A stretch of 64,000 bases of DNA from Streptomyces sp. NBC_01446 (GTDB lineage: Bacteria > Actinomycetota > Actinomycetes > Streptomycetales > Streptomycetaceae). Every line of letters begins with the position of its first letter. Position 1 is the first letter of the stretch. Below are positions 23,394 to 32,103 of this stretch, piece after piece. The stretch lies in contig NZ_JAPEPO010000001.1 in the NCBI RefSeq assembly GCF_026340095.1, forward strand, positions 6,422,001 through 6,486,000, given 5' to 3'. Under the pieces are notes generated by a model that searched no databases, was not told where the DNA came from, and saw only the letters and a list, made by a program, of their open reading frames with translations. The translations under genes were made by a program, and so were the position numbers.

Positions 23394-26300
23394 CTACGCC
23401 ATCGTCAGGAATCTCTGGAGGATGGACGCGAGCAGCACCGCCAGCAGCGGCAGCGAGAACCAGAAACTGCTCTGCAGCCAGCGCAGTTGTCGCACACCCG
23501 GCCGTACCGCCACCCGCACGATCTCGCGCGCCCCGAGCAGCAGGACCAGGGCGACGGCCGCGAGCCCGCCCACCACGGACCACGGGGTCCAGGTGATCTG
23601 CGGGCCGATCGGCCCCGGCTCGGCCTTCGGCACCTCACCGCTCGGCTGCTTGCGCAGCGTGTACATCGTGACGTCGTCGTTGACGAGGACCTTCGTCAGC
23701 TCCTGGCGTTCGTCGAGGTTGCGGATGAGCCGCGTCTCCCAGGTCTTCGAGTAGCCGACGTCCATCTGCAGATAGACGACCTGACTCTTGTTGATCACGA
23801 GGTACGAGTTCGGGCCCGCGTCCTTGAGCGCCTTCACCAGGCTGGAGACGAGGACGGGGTCGACGGGCGCGAGGGTGGGAACGTACTGCACCTTCTCCAT
23901 GTCACGTGTGCCCCACGGCATCGCGGGCGTGACGTTGTCGACGATGTCGTTGCTCATCCACAACAGGCGGACCGTCGGGTCGTCGTGCGCGTAGACGTAG
24001 TCCATCGCCGCGACCTCGCCCGGCCTGATCCGCTCGAACGGCTCGTTGCCCCAGCGCGCCACGAGGAACCCGCCCATCAGGATCAGGCCGGCCAGCAGCG
24101 CGGCGAGCGGCGCGAGGCTCACCCGGTCGCGGTCGCGTTCCTTCGCGGTGATCCCGGTGCGCGGGAACAGCGCGAGCCCGGCGAGCAGCGCCGCGCCCGG
24201 CAGCGCGAACATGAAGACGCGCAGCGCCATCTCGCCGCCGTACGACTGCATGCCGAAGCCCAGGAACGGGACGAACGTGAGGACGAGGAGGGAGCGCTCC
24301 CGGTACTTGGCGTCGCGCCGCCGCCACCAGCCCCAGCACGCGAACGCCATCACACCGCCGGCGAGCAGCACGCGCGCGTAGAGGACGAGTTTGTGGGCCG
24401 AACTACCCCCCTGGATACGCCCGGAGACCGACGACGACACATTGCCGCCGACGCCGCCGAGCCCGCCGAACAGCTCGTCGAAGTGGCCCGACCAGTACGG
24501 CTCCGCGAGGAACGAGACCCAGACGGCGACCAGGACCGCGAACAGGATCGGCAGGCCGCGCAGCTCGGAGCGGCCCACGAGCACCAGGACCGCGAGGACC
24601 CCGAGCATCACGAACGGGGTGAGCTGGTGGGCCGGGACTGTCGCCGCGAACAGGCCGATCAGGACGAGCAGCAGCACCGCCCGCTGGCGCCGGTCGGTGG
24701 GTTCGACCTCCAGCTCGCCGGGCCGCCGCTTCGTCCACAGCACCCTCGGCGCCCGGAACCACACCAGCAGGATGGCGACGAAGGCCAGGTAGAGGAGGTA
24801 CGTGAAGCCCTGCGGGGAGAAGTAGTCCTGGCCGACCCAGCCGCTGAGCACGAAGATCCACAGCCCGGTCCACCGGGCGCGCCAGCTCGCCCGCATCGAG
24901 CGTGTCAGCAGGAACATCGGTGCCAGGTAGAGCAGTTGCATGGCGAGCGGCCACCAGCGGATGACCTCCGTCATGTTTGTGACGCCGCACGCCTTGGCGA
25001 CGAATGTCGCAGCGGCGAAGAATCCCGGCCAGCTCCAGCGCGCGTCCAGGTCGGGCACCGCCGAGCCGGTCCTGTCGATGTACTCCATGAAGCCCAGGTG
25101 CTGCCATGCCGTCGCGAACCGCGGCTCGGCCTCGATCACGGCGGGCAGGGCGTGCAGCGAGACGACCGTGGCGAGCAGCGTCAGCAACAGTAGCCATTTG
25201 TGCGGGCGTTCGAGCCACAGGAGGGACGCGAACACGCCGATCAGGAGCGCCGCGCCGAGCAGCGTCGCGGGCGGCAGCACCGAGATGAGCCCGAGCCCGC
25301 CCATCCCGTCGAGATCGCCGTCGCTCAGGCCGAGTACGGGTCCCCAGTACAGCCCGAGCGCGGCGACCAGCAGCAGTGCCAGGACGACGACGCGCGGGCT
25401 CAGCAGCGCGAGTCGGTCCCGCAGGGTCCGGGGGGTGGCTGCGGGCGTGGCAGGCGGGGCGGGAACTGCGGTGTCGAAGGCGCCTGACGTGTCAGAGGTG
25501 CCATTGATGCCTGAGGTGTCAGAAGCCTCGGACGTGGCAGAAGTTTCGGATGTGGCAGAGGCCGAGGCCGGCTCCGGCTCGGCGGGCGGTCTTGGCGCCG
25601 GTGGGGACTTCAGCGCCCAGGTCGGCCGGTGACCCATGTCGTCCTCCCCGCCCCCCGCCGACGGCGTCCCGTGCGCGGGTGTCGCGGGCCCCGGCCGGAC
25701 GTCGGGGCGCCGCTCCTGATGGTCCAGATTGAGCTGCACCGCGAGGTGCAGTGTGTCGGAGTCGAGTGTGCCGCGCAGCGCCTGCCCGGGACCCTGCCGC
25801 TTGGCCCCCGTGGTCCTGTCCGGAGTGCCGAGGTCGGCCAGATCGCCGTCCGGGGCCCCCACGACGGCCGGCGCCGGGGGAGCGGTCCGCACGATGCGGT
25901 ACAGCTTCGGCGCGGCGAGCGCCACGATCACGGCCAGGCTGGAGATCTCCGCGACGCCCGCGCCCGTCAGGCCCATCCGGGGCAGGAGCAGCAGCGTCAG
26001 ACCGAGGACCAGGACGCACAACAGGCCCTGCAGCCAGGCGAGTCCGGCCGTCCGGCTCTGCGCGCGCAGCACGGCGAAGTACGTCTCCATGACCACGCGC
26101 AGGGCCGCGCCGACGGCGAACCAGCGCAGCAGCGGCGTCGCCGCGTGCGCGTAGTCGTCGCCGAAGACGTGCAGGACCAGCGGCGCCGCGAGGAACAGCA
26201 GCCCGCAGATCGGCAGCATGATCCGCGCCATCCGGCGCAGCGCCGCCCGGGTGTTCGCCGCGAGCTGCGCGGGGTCGTGCGAGCCCTCCACCGTCAGTGA

Positions 26301-27251
26301 GGCGCCCATGTTGATGGCGAGCAGGTTGACGGTGCCGCCGATGGTGGTGGTGATGTAGAAGTACGCGTTGTCGGCGGAGCTGACCTGCGAAGCGATCAGG
26401 ACCGGGACGAGATAGACCACGGCGAGCGAGAACAGGGAGCCCGTGTAGTCGCCCGCCAGGAAGCGGCCCACCTCGCGCAGCGTCGGCGGCTTCGTCCGGT
26501 GCGCCGTGAGCTCGACGTGCCGCGGCACCAGGCGCCGGAACACCAGCCAGCCCAGCGGGATCACGGACGTCGCGATGGCCACGACCCACGAGACGAAGAC
26601 GCCGGTCGTGGGGATCGCCACGGCGAACGCGATCAGCAGGCCCAGCTTGACCGTGGAGAAGACGGTGTTGCCGACCGGCACCCACAGCGCGCTGCGCAGC
26701 CCGGTCAGCACGCCGTCCTGGAGCGTGAGCAGCGACCAGGCGACCACGGCGGCGATGAAACCGAGCCCGTTGACCGGGCCGTGCAGGAACCGGTACGACG
26801 GGCCCCAGACGTCCAGCGTCAGCAGGAAGACCAGCGCCGCGCACGCGACGGCAAGCGAACTCCCCGCGTACGTACGGAAGATGAAGCTGCCGGTGCGCCG
26901 CCCCGCGATCGGGATGAAGCGGGCCAGCGCGCCCGTCAGGGTCACCGCGGTCAGCCCCGCGAGGAACTTCATCGCCGCGATGGCCGCCGAGCCCTGGCCC
27001 ACGGAGTCCGCCGAGTAGTAGCGGGCGGCAGCAAGCCAGAAGCCGACGCCGAGCACTCCGGAGATGCCGGTGTTGAGCATCAGGGCATAGGCGTTGCGGA
27101 ACAGCTGGTTCCCGCCCCCCGACCCCATGCCGTCCTTGTTGCCCTTGCCACCCTTGCCCATGCCGGGCAGCCGCAGTTTGCGGCCGGCCGGCTGCTCGGG
27201 CTCGGTCGGCGGTGTGGTCGTGGCGGCCTGGGCGGTGGTCGTGTCAGACAC
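23394..27251 (-). CDS. Fusion: Wzx/MATE-like polysaccharide flippase + multi-span membrane glycosyltransferase-like domain
   Basis: A 1285-residue protein. GTG 27251 overlaps the end of the deacetylase gene by 8 bp. Residues about 45-470 form a flippase-type bundle of 12 or more helices (NAYALMLNTGISGVLGVGFW onward). Residues about 470-640 are a polar linker with a Ser/Thr-rich repeat. From about residue 650 a second membrane region begins with about 12 further helices and soluble loops, ending in a large outer segment (AMDYVYAHDDPTVRLLWMSND) and two helices; this part looks like a GT39/PMT- or GtrA-type lipid-linked sugar transferase or polymerase. Internal Met539 has its own Shine-Dalgarno sequence (25643-25649), so the second half could also be made alone. 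Confidence 0.82.
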   Translation of the reverse strand: MSDTTTAQAATTTPPTEPEQPAGRKLRLPGMGKGGKGNKDGMGSGGGNQLFRNAYALMLNTGISGVLGVGFWLAAARYYSADSVGQGSAAIAAMKFLAGLTAVTLTGALARFIPIAGRRTGSFIFRTYAGSSLAVACAALVFLLTLDVWGPSYRFLHGPVNGLGFIAAVVAWSLLTLQDGVLTGLRSALWVPVGNTVFSTVKLGLLIAFAVAIPTTGVFVSWVVAIATSVIPLGWLVFRRLVPRHVELTAHRTKPPTLREVGRFLAGDYTGSLFSLAVVYLVPVLIASQVSSADNAYFYITTTIGGTVNLLAINMGASLTVEGSHDPAQLAANTRAALRRMARIMLPICGLLFLAAPLVLHVFGDDYAHAATPLLRWFAVGAALRVVMETYFAVLRAQSRTAGLAWLQGLLCVLVLGLTLLLLPRMGLTGAGVAEISSLAVIVALAAPKLYRIVRTAPPAPAVVGAPDGDLADLGTPDRTTGAKRQGPGQALRGTLDSDTLHLAVQLNLDHQERRPDVRPGPATPAHGTPSAGGGEDDMGHRPTWALKSPPAPRPPAEPEPASASATSETSATSEASDTSGINGTSDTSGAFDTAVPAPPATPAATPRTLRDRLALLSPRVVVLALLLVAALGLYWGPVLGLSDGDLDGMGGLGLISVLPPATLLGAALLIGVFASLLWLERPHKWLLLLTLLATVVSLHALPAVIEAEPRFATAWQHLGFMEYIDRTGSAVPDLDARWSWPGFFAAATFVAKACGVTNMTEVIRWWPLAMQLLYLAPMFLLTRSMRASWRARWTGLWIFVLSGWVGQDYFSPQGFTYLLYLAFVAILLVWFRAPRVLWTKRRPGELEVEPTDRRQRAVLLLVLIGLFAATVPAHQLTPFVMLGVLAVLVLVGRSELRGLPILFAVLVAVWVSFLAEPYWSGHFDELFGGLGGVGGNVSSSVSGRIQGGSSAHKLVLYARVLLAGGVMAFACWGWWRRRDAKYRERSLLVLTFVPFLGFGMQSYGGEMALRVFMFALPGAALLAGLALFPRTGITAKERDRDRVSLAPLAALLAGLILMGGFLVARWGNEPFERIRPGEVAAMDYVYAHDDPTVRLLWMSNDIVDNVTPAMPWGTRDMEKVQYVPTLAPVDPVLVSSLVKALKDAGPNSYLVINKSQVVYLQMDVGYSKTWETRLIRNLDERQELTKVLVNDDVTMYTLRKQPSGEVPKAEPGPIGPQITWTPWSVVGGLAAVALVLLLGAREIVRVAVRPGVRQLRWLQSSFWFSLPLLAVLLASILQRFLTMA
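25483..25566 (-). repeat. In-frame tandem repeat encoding Ser/Thr-rich linker
   Basis: Coding repeats of about 15-24 bp (GTGTCAGAAGCCTCGGACGT-like on the + strand) encode a SETSATSEASDTSG-type linker in the flippase fusion. The codons TCT, TCA, ACT and AAT are rare in the neighbouring sequence, showing recent slippage expansion or relaxed selection. Confidence 0.7.
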
Positions 27252-28044
27252 GGGTTCGGATTGCCTTCCGGCGGACCTGTCGGGCTCTGCGGACGAGGGC
27301 GTACCCCTTGGTGAGGGCACGGTCCCTGGCGAAGTTGCGGGCGATCGCGCGGCCCTCCAGGAGCCGCGTGAACTCCTCGATACCGGTGGTCCGGCGCACG
27401 GTGACACGCTGCAGGGCGTACGGGCCCTGCCGCCGCCGGGCCAGGCCGTTGCCGACCGCCAGGGACTGGGCGAACCCGGCCCCGCGCACGGCGGCGCGCA
27501 CCCGCCGGCTGGAGTAGCCGTACGGATACGCGAACGACTGTGGCGCCGAGCCGAGTTCGTCGGCGACGATCTCCTTGCAGCGCAGCAGCTCGAACCCGAG
27601 CGCGTCGTCGTCGAGCTGGTCGAGCTGCGGATGCGTGTGGCTGTGCCCGCCGATCTCCGTCCCGGCGCCGGCGAGCGCGCGCACCTCGTCCCAGCCGAGC
27701 ATCGTGTCGAGCCCGCGCCCGGTGTCGTACGCCCCGCGCAGCCAGCCCGTCGACACGAACAGCGTCGACGGGAAGCCGTGTTTGGCGAGGACGGGGAGCG
27801 CGTGCCGGTGCACGCCCTCGTAGCCGTCGTCGAAGGTGATGAGGACGGGCCGCTCGGGCAGGGCGCGCCCCGGGGAGCGCCAGATCGCGGCGAGTTCGGC
27901 GGTCGTCAGGGGAGTGAGGCCGAGGTCGGCGACGGCCGCGAGCTGCTCGGTGAACGCCTCTGGCGTCACCGACAGCTCACGCGTCGCGTCGTTCGGCTCA
28001 CGCGCCACCGAGTGGTACATGAGGATGGGTACGGGCGTGCTCAT
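27244..28044 (-). CDS. Polysaccharide deacetylase (CE4/NodB)
   Basis: A 266-residue enzyme. NodB motifs: MYHSV near the start, LITFDDGY (catalytic base Asp and metal Asp) and GGHSHTHPQLDQL (metal histidines), SFAYPYGYSSRRVRAAVRGAGF (MT3/MT4). It removes acetyl groups from N-acetyl-hexosamine polymers. No signal peptide is evident, so it may act at the inner membrane face or on lipid-linked intermediates. The ATG overlaps the preceding glycosyltransferase stop (ATGA) and its end overlaps the flippase fusion by 8 bp: a tightly coupled operon. This places deacetylation in the pathway of the polymer made by these genes. Confidence 0.9.
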   Translation of the reverse strand: MSTPVPILMYHSVAREPNDATRELSVTPEAFTEQLAAVADLGLTPLTTAELAAIWRSPGRALPERPVLITFDDGYEGVHRHALPVLAKHGFPSTLFVSTGWLRGAYDTGRGLDTMLGWDEVRALAGAGTEIGGHSHTHPQLDQLDDDALGFELLRCKEIVADELGSAPQSFAYPYGYSSRRVRAAVRGAGFAQSLAVGNGLARRRQGPYALQRVTVRRTTGIEEFTRLLEGRAIARNFARDRALTKGYALVRRARQVRRKAIRTRV

Positions 28045-29054
28045 GACGGCCCACCACCCCCCTCGGCGGCCCCGATCTCCACGACCGAGAACGTCGCGCC
28101 CGTCCTGCGCGCCCGGAAACTGCCGAGCGCGTACCCGCCGGCCGTCGTGAGGACTCCGGCCACGATCGCCCCGGCCCGTCCCGCGCCCCCCGGCCGTGCG
28201 AGGACGAAGTCCCGTACCCCGCGGGCCACTCCGGCCGGCAGGACCCGCGTGGCGTAGCGCCGCTCGGACTCGAGGCCCTTGTCCGCTCCCACGCTCTGCG
28301 CGACCAGTGCCTTGGAAAGCCCCTCGGCGTACGCCCGGGTGCGGAAGTAGGCGAAGCGCTCGCGGCCCGCGGGGACCCGGTGGTGGATCACCGCGCGGTC
28401 GTCGATCAGGAGCACCGCGTCCGGCCTGGCGCGGGTGAGCCGGATGCACAGCTCCGTCTCCTCGCAGCCGAGCGGCCGCTTGTCGCCGTCGCGGCCGATG
28501 CCCGTCGCGAAGCCGCCCGCCGCGTCGAACGCGGAGCGCCGGAACGAGGCGTTCCCGCCGAGCACGTTGCGCACCCGCACCTTCCCGCGCGGCAGCCCCT
28601 TGTACGTACAGCCGACGACCCAGTCGAACTCCTCGGGGAACCACGCGGGGCGGCGGCCGGAGGCCCAGACGGGTTCCGTGCGGCCGCCCACCGCCATGAC
28701 CAGGGGATCGTCGTACCCGGCGGCGAAGTGACGCAGCCAGTCCCGCTCCGCGACCGCGTCGTCGTCGAGGAACGCGATGATCCCGCCGCGCGAGACCGCG
28801 ATGCCGGTGTTGCGTCCCGCGGACAGGCCGCGGGGGCCCGCGTTGGCGAGCACACGGACGTCTTCGGACTCCTTGAACTCCTGGCCGAGTCGCTCCAGGA
28901 GAGCCGGATTGTGGTCGACCACCAGCAGCGTCTCGAGCGCCGGAAGCGACTGCGCCCGCACCGAGGACACCGCCGCGAGGATGTCCTCCCAGCGGTCCTC
29001 GGTGTAGACGCAGATCACGACGGACACGCCGCCGTGCGGGGCGTGAGCGCTCAA
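28041..29054 (-). CDS. Family 2 glycosyltransferase
   Basis: A 337-residue GT2 enzyme: VSVVICVYTEDRWEDILAAV, ALETLLVVDHNPALLERL, GLSAGRNTGIAVSRGGIIAFLDDDAV (DxD metal site) and RPLGCEETELCIRLTRA (the ED acidic base region). A C-terminal hydrophobic stretch (VAGVLTTAGGYALGSF) may tether it to the membrane. TTG 29054 is used because it overlaps the previous stop (TTGA) and has GGGGAGAGG a few bases upstream. It adds a sugar from an NDP-donor to the growing glycan or lipid carrier; donor unknown. Confidence 0.88.
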   Translation of the reverse strand: MSAHAPHGGVSVVICVYTEDRWEDILAAVSSVRAQSLPALETLLVVDHNPALLERLGQEFKESEDVRVLANAGPRGLSAGRNTGIAVSRGGIIAFLDDDAVAERDWLRHFAAGYDDPLVMAVGGRTEPVWASGRRPAWFPEEFDWVVGCTYKGLPRGKVRVRNVLGGNASFRRSAFDAAGGFATGIGRDGDKRPLGCEETELCIRLTRARPDAVLLIDDRAVIHHRVPAGRERFAYFRTRAYAEGLSKALVAQSVGADKGLESERRYATRVLPAGVARGVRDFVLARPGGAGRAGAIVAGVLTTAGGYALGSFRARRTGATFSVVEIGAAEGGGGPS

Positions 29055-29851
29055 GACACCTCTCCCCGGCCCGTGTTGAGCATGGTCGCCTGCGTCCGGC
29101 GGCGGCGCTGGGCGCGCCGGGTCGAGCGCTCCTTGAGGATCACCTTGAGGACCCGGAGCCCGTCCCGCACGGCCCGCAGGTTGCTCGCGCCATGGATCCG
29201 CAGATACTCGTGGCTCGGGATCTCCTGGACCTTGAGGCCGGCCTTGACGACCCGGATGTTCATCAGGGTCTCGACCTCGAAGCCGGTGCAGTCGAGGTCG
29301 ATCTGGTCCAGGCAGTGCCTCCAGAACGCGTTGTAGCCGTAGCAGAGGTCGGTGTAGCGGGCGCCGAACTTCTTGTTGACGACCGTGCACAGCGCCCAGT
29401 TGCCCAGCTTGCGGATCGGCGTCATGTCGTCGGTGCCGCCGCTGTTGGCGAAGCGGGAGCCCTTGGCGAAGTCGGCGCCCGAGACCAGGGCGGAGACGTA
29501 GGAGACGATCTCCTGGCCGTCCGCGGAACCGTCCGCGTCGACCATCACGATGATGTCCCCGGTGCACGCCTCGAAGCCCGCGATCAGGGCGTCGCCCTTG
29601 CCCTTGCCGCGCTGCGGGACGACGACCACGTCGGGCCACAGTTCGCGGGCGACTTCCACCGTGTTGTCGGTGGAATTCCCGTCGACGAGAACCACTTCGT
29701 GGATCCAGTCGGGAAGTGTCTTGAACACATACGGAAGATTTTCCGCCTCATTCATGGCGGGGATCACGACGCTCACCGGCGGCGCAATCGCGAGATGGGT
29801 CGAGATCGCCCTGTACTGGCTGGTTATCGCAGGACGCACAAAAGAACTCAT
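29051..29851 (-). CDS. Family 2 glycosyltransferase, DPM1-like
   Basis: A 266-residue GT2 enzyme of the dolichyl/polyprenyl-phosphate sugar synthase class: VSVVIPAMNEAENLPYVFKTLP, EVVLVDGNSTDNTVEVARELWP, GKGKGDALIAGF, DIIVMVDADGSADG (DxD) and DLCYGYNAFWRHCLDQIDLDCTGFEVETLM. It probably loads a sugar onto a polyprenyl phosphate. ATG 29851 is chosen (AGAGGGA upstream); an in-frame ATG at 29941 would add 30 residues of low-complexity sequence. First gene of a four-gene run that also holds the second GT2, deacetylase and flippase fusion. Confidence 0.88.
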   Translation of the reverse strand: MSSFVRPAITSQYRAISTHLAIAPPVSVVIPAMNEAENLPYVFKTLPDWIHEVVLVDGNSTDNTVEVARELWPDVVVVPQRGKGKGDALIAGFEACTGDIIVMVDADGSADGQEIVSYVSALVSGADFAKGSRFANSGGTDDMTPIRKLGNWALCTVVNKKFGARYTDLCYGYNAFWRHCLDQIDLDCTGFEVETLMNIRVVKAGLKVQEIPSHEYLRIHGASNLRAVRDGLRVLKVILKERSTRRAQRRRRTQATMLNTGRGEVS

Positions 29852-30226
29852 GAGTCTGGTCCCTCTCGTCCGGTGGACCGCCCGCCCCGGGCGGTCCGGT
29901 TGTCTGTCCGGTTCGAAAGGGGGGTTCTCACTTACGGCCATGACAAATAGAGCTCTGTACAGGCCGGGTGAGCTGGCAAAATAGACCGATCGACTAAATC
30001 GGCCACGCGGCACGCGACTCGGCGGAAACTCGGTCACCGAGCACGGCACCCCCCTACCGCGCCCCGCGCCTGACCATCGCGATCCTGAGCCCTCCCCTAG
30101 ATCGCTATTGCGTTGATGGTCCGATGCGGGTGGATGTACGACGGTATTGATGATTGAGACTGTATGGCAAGACCTGTATCCGGGCCTCACCTTTCTGTTG
30201 TTTTGGCCTTTACCTGACCCTCGCCC
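29852..30226 (-). promoter_or_regulatory. AT-richer gap with candidate promoter for the polysaccharide operon
   Basis: No gene is seen here. On the - strand TTGCCA (30170-30165) and TACCGT (30146-30141) are 18 bp apart and could form a promoter giving a long leader before the GT2 gene. A dyad CCGAT/ATCGG (29986-30002) lies in that leader. The stretch 30100-30226 is visibly poorer in G+C than its surroundings. Confidence 0.35.
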
Positions 30227-31321
30227 TTAACTCCCCGAACGGATTTTCCCCATCCGTTTCAGGAGTTTGTCGGCCGGCTCGAAGAACTCGGGCCGGGACA
30301 GCACGGTGTTACGCAGCGCCCGGACCGGAGCGCGGCGCGCCCGGTGTCCGAGAGCGACCGGATGACGGCGCGTCACCCAACCCTCGTGCACGATCAGTTC
30401 CCGTGTCTTGAGGGAGTCCTTGTATTCCTTCTGGCCGCGGCCGAGATCCAGATAGGCGATGCCGTCGGCGGCGGCCGCCTCGGCCATGCGCAGATGCAGG
30501 ATCAGCCCGGGCGAGAACTTCGCGAACGCCGGGTCGTAGGCCGGGAACCAGCAGGCGAGCACGCGCTCCGAGCGGAGCCCGAAGTGCGCGGCGACCGGCT
30601 GCCCGCCCGCGTACAGGACCGACAGGATCCCGGCGAACGGCTCCGAAGAGGTGTGGAAGAGCTGCTGCGCGAGGCGGGTGATCCAGGCGTGCGCGAAGCG
30701 GTCGCTGCGGCCGGTCCTTCGGTACTGGGCCGACTTCCACTCCATCAGCGTCGCCAGGGCCCGCGGGTCGCGCTCGTCGTGCACGTAGCGCACCTCGCCG
30801 GCGTCCCGGCCCAGCTTGCGGTCCTTGGCCAGCGTCGTCCTGGCGAACTTCGGCGACCGCTCGCGCAGCAGGCGCAGATACGTCTCGTACCCCTGGTCGA
30901 CGTCCATGACCGGGGAAGGGAAGCTGCCGGAGGCCTCCGCCTCGAACGGCTCCTGGCCTCCCGCCAGGTGGTCGAACTCCCATACCGAGAGCCCGCAGGC
31001 CCGCAGCAGGTCGCGGGCGTCCCACTCGAAGCCGGGTCTGTGCACCAGGCCCTGACTGTCGGAGACGCCGAGGCCGACGGCCCTGCCGACGCCGGTCACG
31101 GATCTCTGGAACGGGAAGAACGCCGCGGGTTCGCCGTCCTCGCGCACGACGGCGATCCGCACCCCGCGCCGGCAGCGGCCCATCGCGAGGGTGAACTCGG
31201 GAGAGAGGAAAGGGTTCGCCAGCTCGGGTGTGCCGTGCAGATGCGCCTTGGACTGCATGGCGGTCCAGGCGGCCCGGTCGGCGGCGGTCAGCTCACCGGG
31301 CCGGTGCAGGGTGATGTCCAC
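30227..31321 (-). CDS. FemAB/CelD-like GNAT acyltransferase
   Basis: A 364-residue protein of the GNAT_6/BcsL-like family: NPFLSPEFTLAMG near the start, RIAVVREDGEPAAFFPFQR, RSPKFARTTLAKDRKL, FAGILSVLYAGGQPVAAHFGLRSERVLACWFPAYDPAFAKFSPGLILHLRMAEAAAADGIAYLDLGRGQKEYKDSLKT. The last part (LGRG...YK..L) is diagnostic for acyltransferases found in cellulose-like polysaccharide loci. GTG start one base after the preceding stop, so it is coupled to the small membrane protein gene. It could acylate the polymer or a lipid-linked intermediate; substrate unknown. Confidence 0.85.
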   Translation of the reverse strand: MDITLHRPGELTAADRAAWTAMQSKAHLHGTPELANPFLSPEFTLAMGRCRRGVRIAVVREDGEPAAFFPFQRSVTGVGRAVGLGVSDSQGLVHRPGFEWDARDLLRACGLSVWEFDHLAGGQEPFEAEASGSFPSPVMDVDQGYETYLRLLRERSPKFARTTLAKDRKLGRDAGEVRYVHDERDPRALATLMEWKSAQYRRTGRSDRFAHAWITRLAQQLFHTSSEPFAGILSVLYAGGQPVAAHFGLRSERVLACWFPAYDPAFAKFSPGLILHLRMAEAAAADGIAYLDLGRGQKEYKDSLKTRELIVHEGWVTRRHPVALGHRARRAPVRALRNTVLSRPEFFEPADKLLKRMGKIRSGS

Positions 31322-31322
31322 G

Positions 31323-31757
31323 TCAGGAGTCCCGCCTTCCCGGTGCGCGGCCGAGCAGCCGTCGCGCGGGGACCATGGGTGCGAGGAGGCCGACGACGCT
31401 GATCGCCGCGATCGTGACGACCCCGCCGGTCATCGACCAGCGGTGCGTGGCGAGCATCGCCTCGGCCACGAGCAGGTCGAGCGCGACCGCTCCCGCGACG
31501 GCGGAGATCCAGCGGCCCCACGGATCGAGTCCGCGCAGCGCCGAACCGATCGCGGCGCCCGGCGCCGCGAGCAGGAAGAAGAGCGTCAACGGGCCACGCA
31601 ACGGCGACGAGATGTCCGCGAGCGCCAGTACCGCGCCGACCCCTGCGACAGCGGCGGCCACCCCTGCCAGGAGGGGTGATACGTCCCTGCTGCGCCCCCA
31701 CTGCGCAGGTGACGGTGCTCTGTCTGATGACGGTGGCTTGATGCCGATGGTCTGCAT
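31323..31757 (-). CDS. Small four-helix membrane protein
   Basis: A 144-residue protein with a polar N-terminus of about 30 residues and four hydrophobic helices (VSPLLAGVAAAVAGVGAVLALA; LTLFFLLAAPGAAIGSAL; WISAVAGAVALDLLVAEAML; GGVVTIAAISVVGLLAP). No recognised domain. ATG 31757 is used; an upstream in-frame ATG at 31853 would add 32 residues. It ends one base before the acyltransferase start, which points to a linked role in the polysaccharide locus, perhaps as a membrane partner. Confidence 0.7.
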   Translation of the reverse strand: MQTIGIKPPSSDRAPSPAQWGRSRDVSPLLAGVAAAVAGVGAVLALADISSPLRGPLTLFFLLAAPGAAIGSALRGLDPWGRWISAVAGAVALDLLVAEAMLATHRWSMTGGVVTIAAISVVGLLAPMVPARRLLGRAPGRRDS

Positions 31758-31857
31758 TGGCGACTTTGCCCCCCGAAGCGCCGGATGCCGGGCTTCAATG
31801 TCGCGCAGTCCCGGGGCCCCAGTCAAGGTGCGGAGGGAGTGTGCAGATGTCATACGC

Positions 31858-32103
31858 GCGTTCCCCGGAGACCGGGTGTGTCACCAGCGAACTCACGTTC
31901 ACACAGGTGCAGTTGGGAATGACCGGTCTACGGGCGTAGCGCAAGGAAGTTGAGGGTATGTCATAAGCCTGACATGTACCTGCAATCGGGCGTCGGGCGA
32001 ACTCTCGTGAGGCGTACGAGAAAAAGATTGACATGGACACTTCCCGTGAACTGTGGGGCGTGCTACCACAGTTGTGGCAGAGATCCTGCTAAAGGAGGTT
32101 TTC
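31858..32103 (+). promoter_or_regulatory. Leader of the SGNH hydrolase with strong ribosome binding site
   Basis: The gap contains TTGACA at 32028-32033 (possible -35, without a convincing -10), a small dyad CCACAGTTGTGG (32066-32077) and AAAGGAGG at 32091-32098, 5 bases before the ATG. No gene recognised. Confidence 0.4.
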
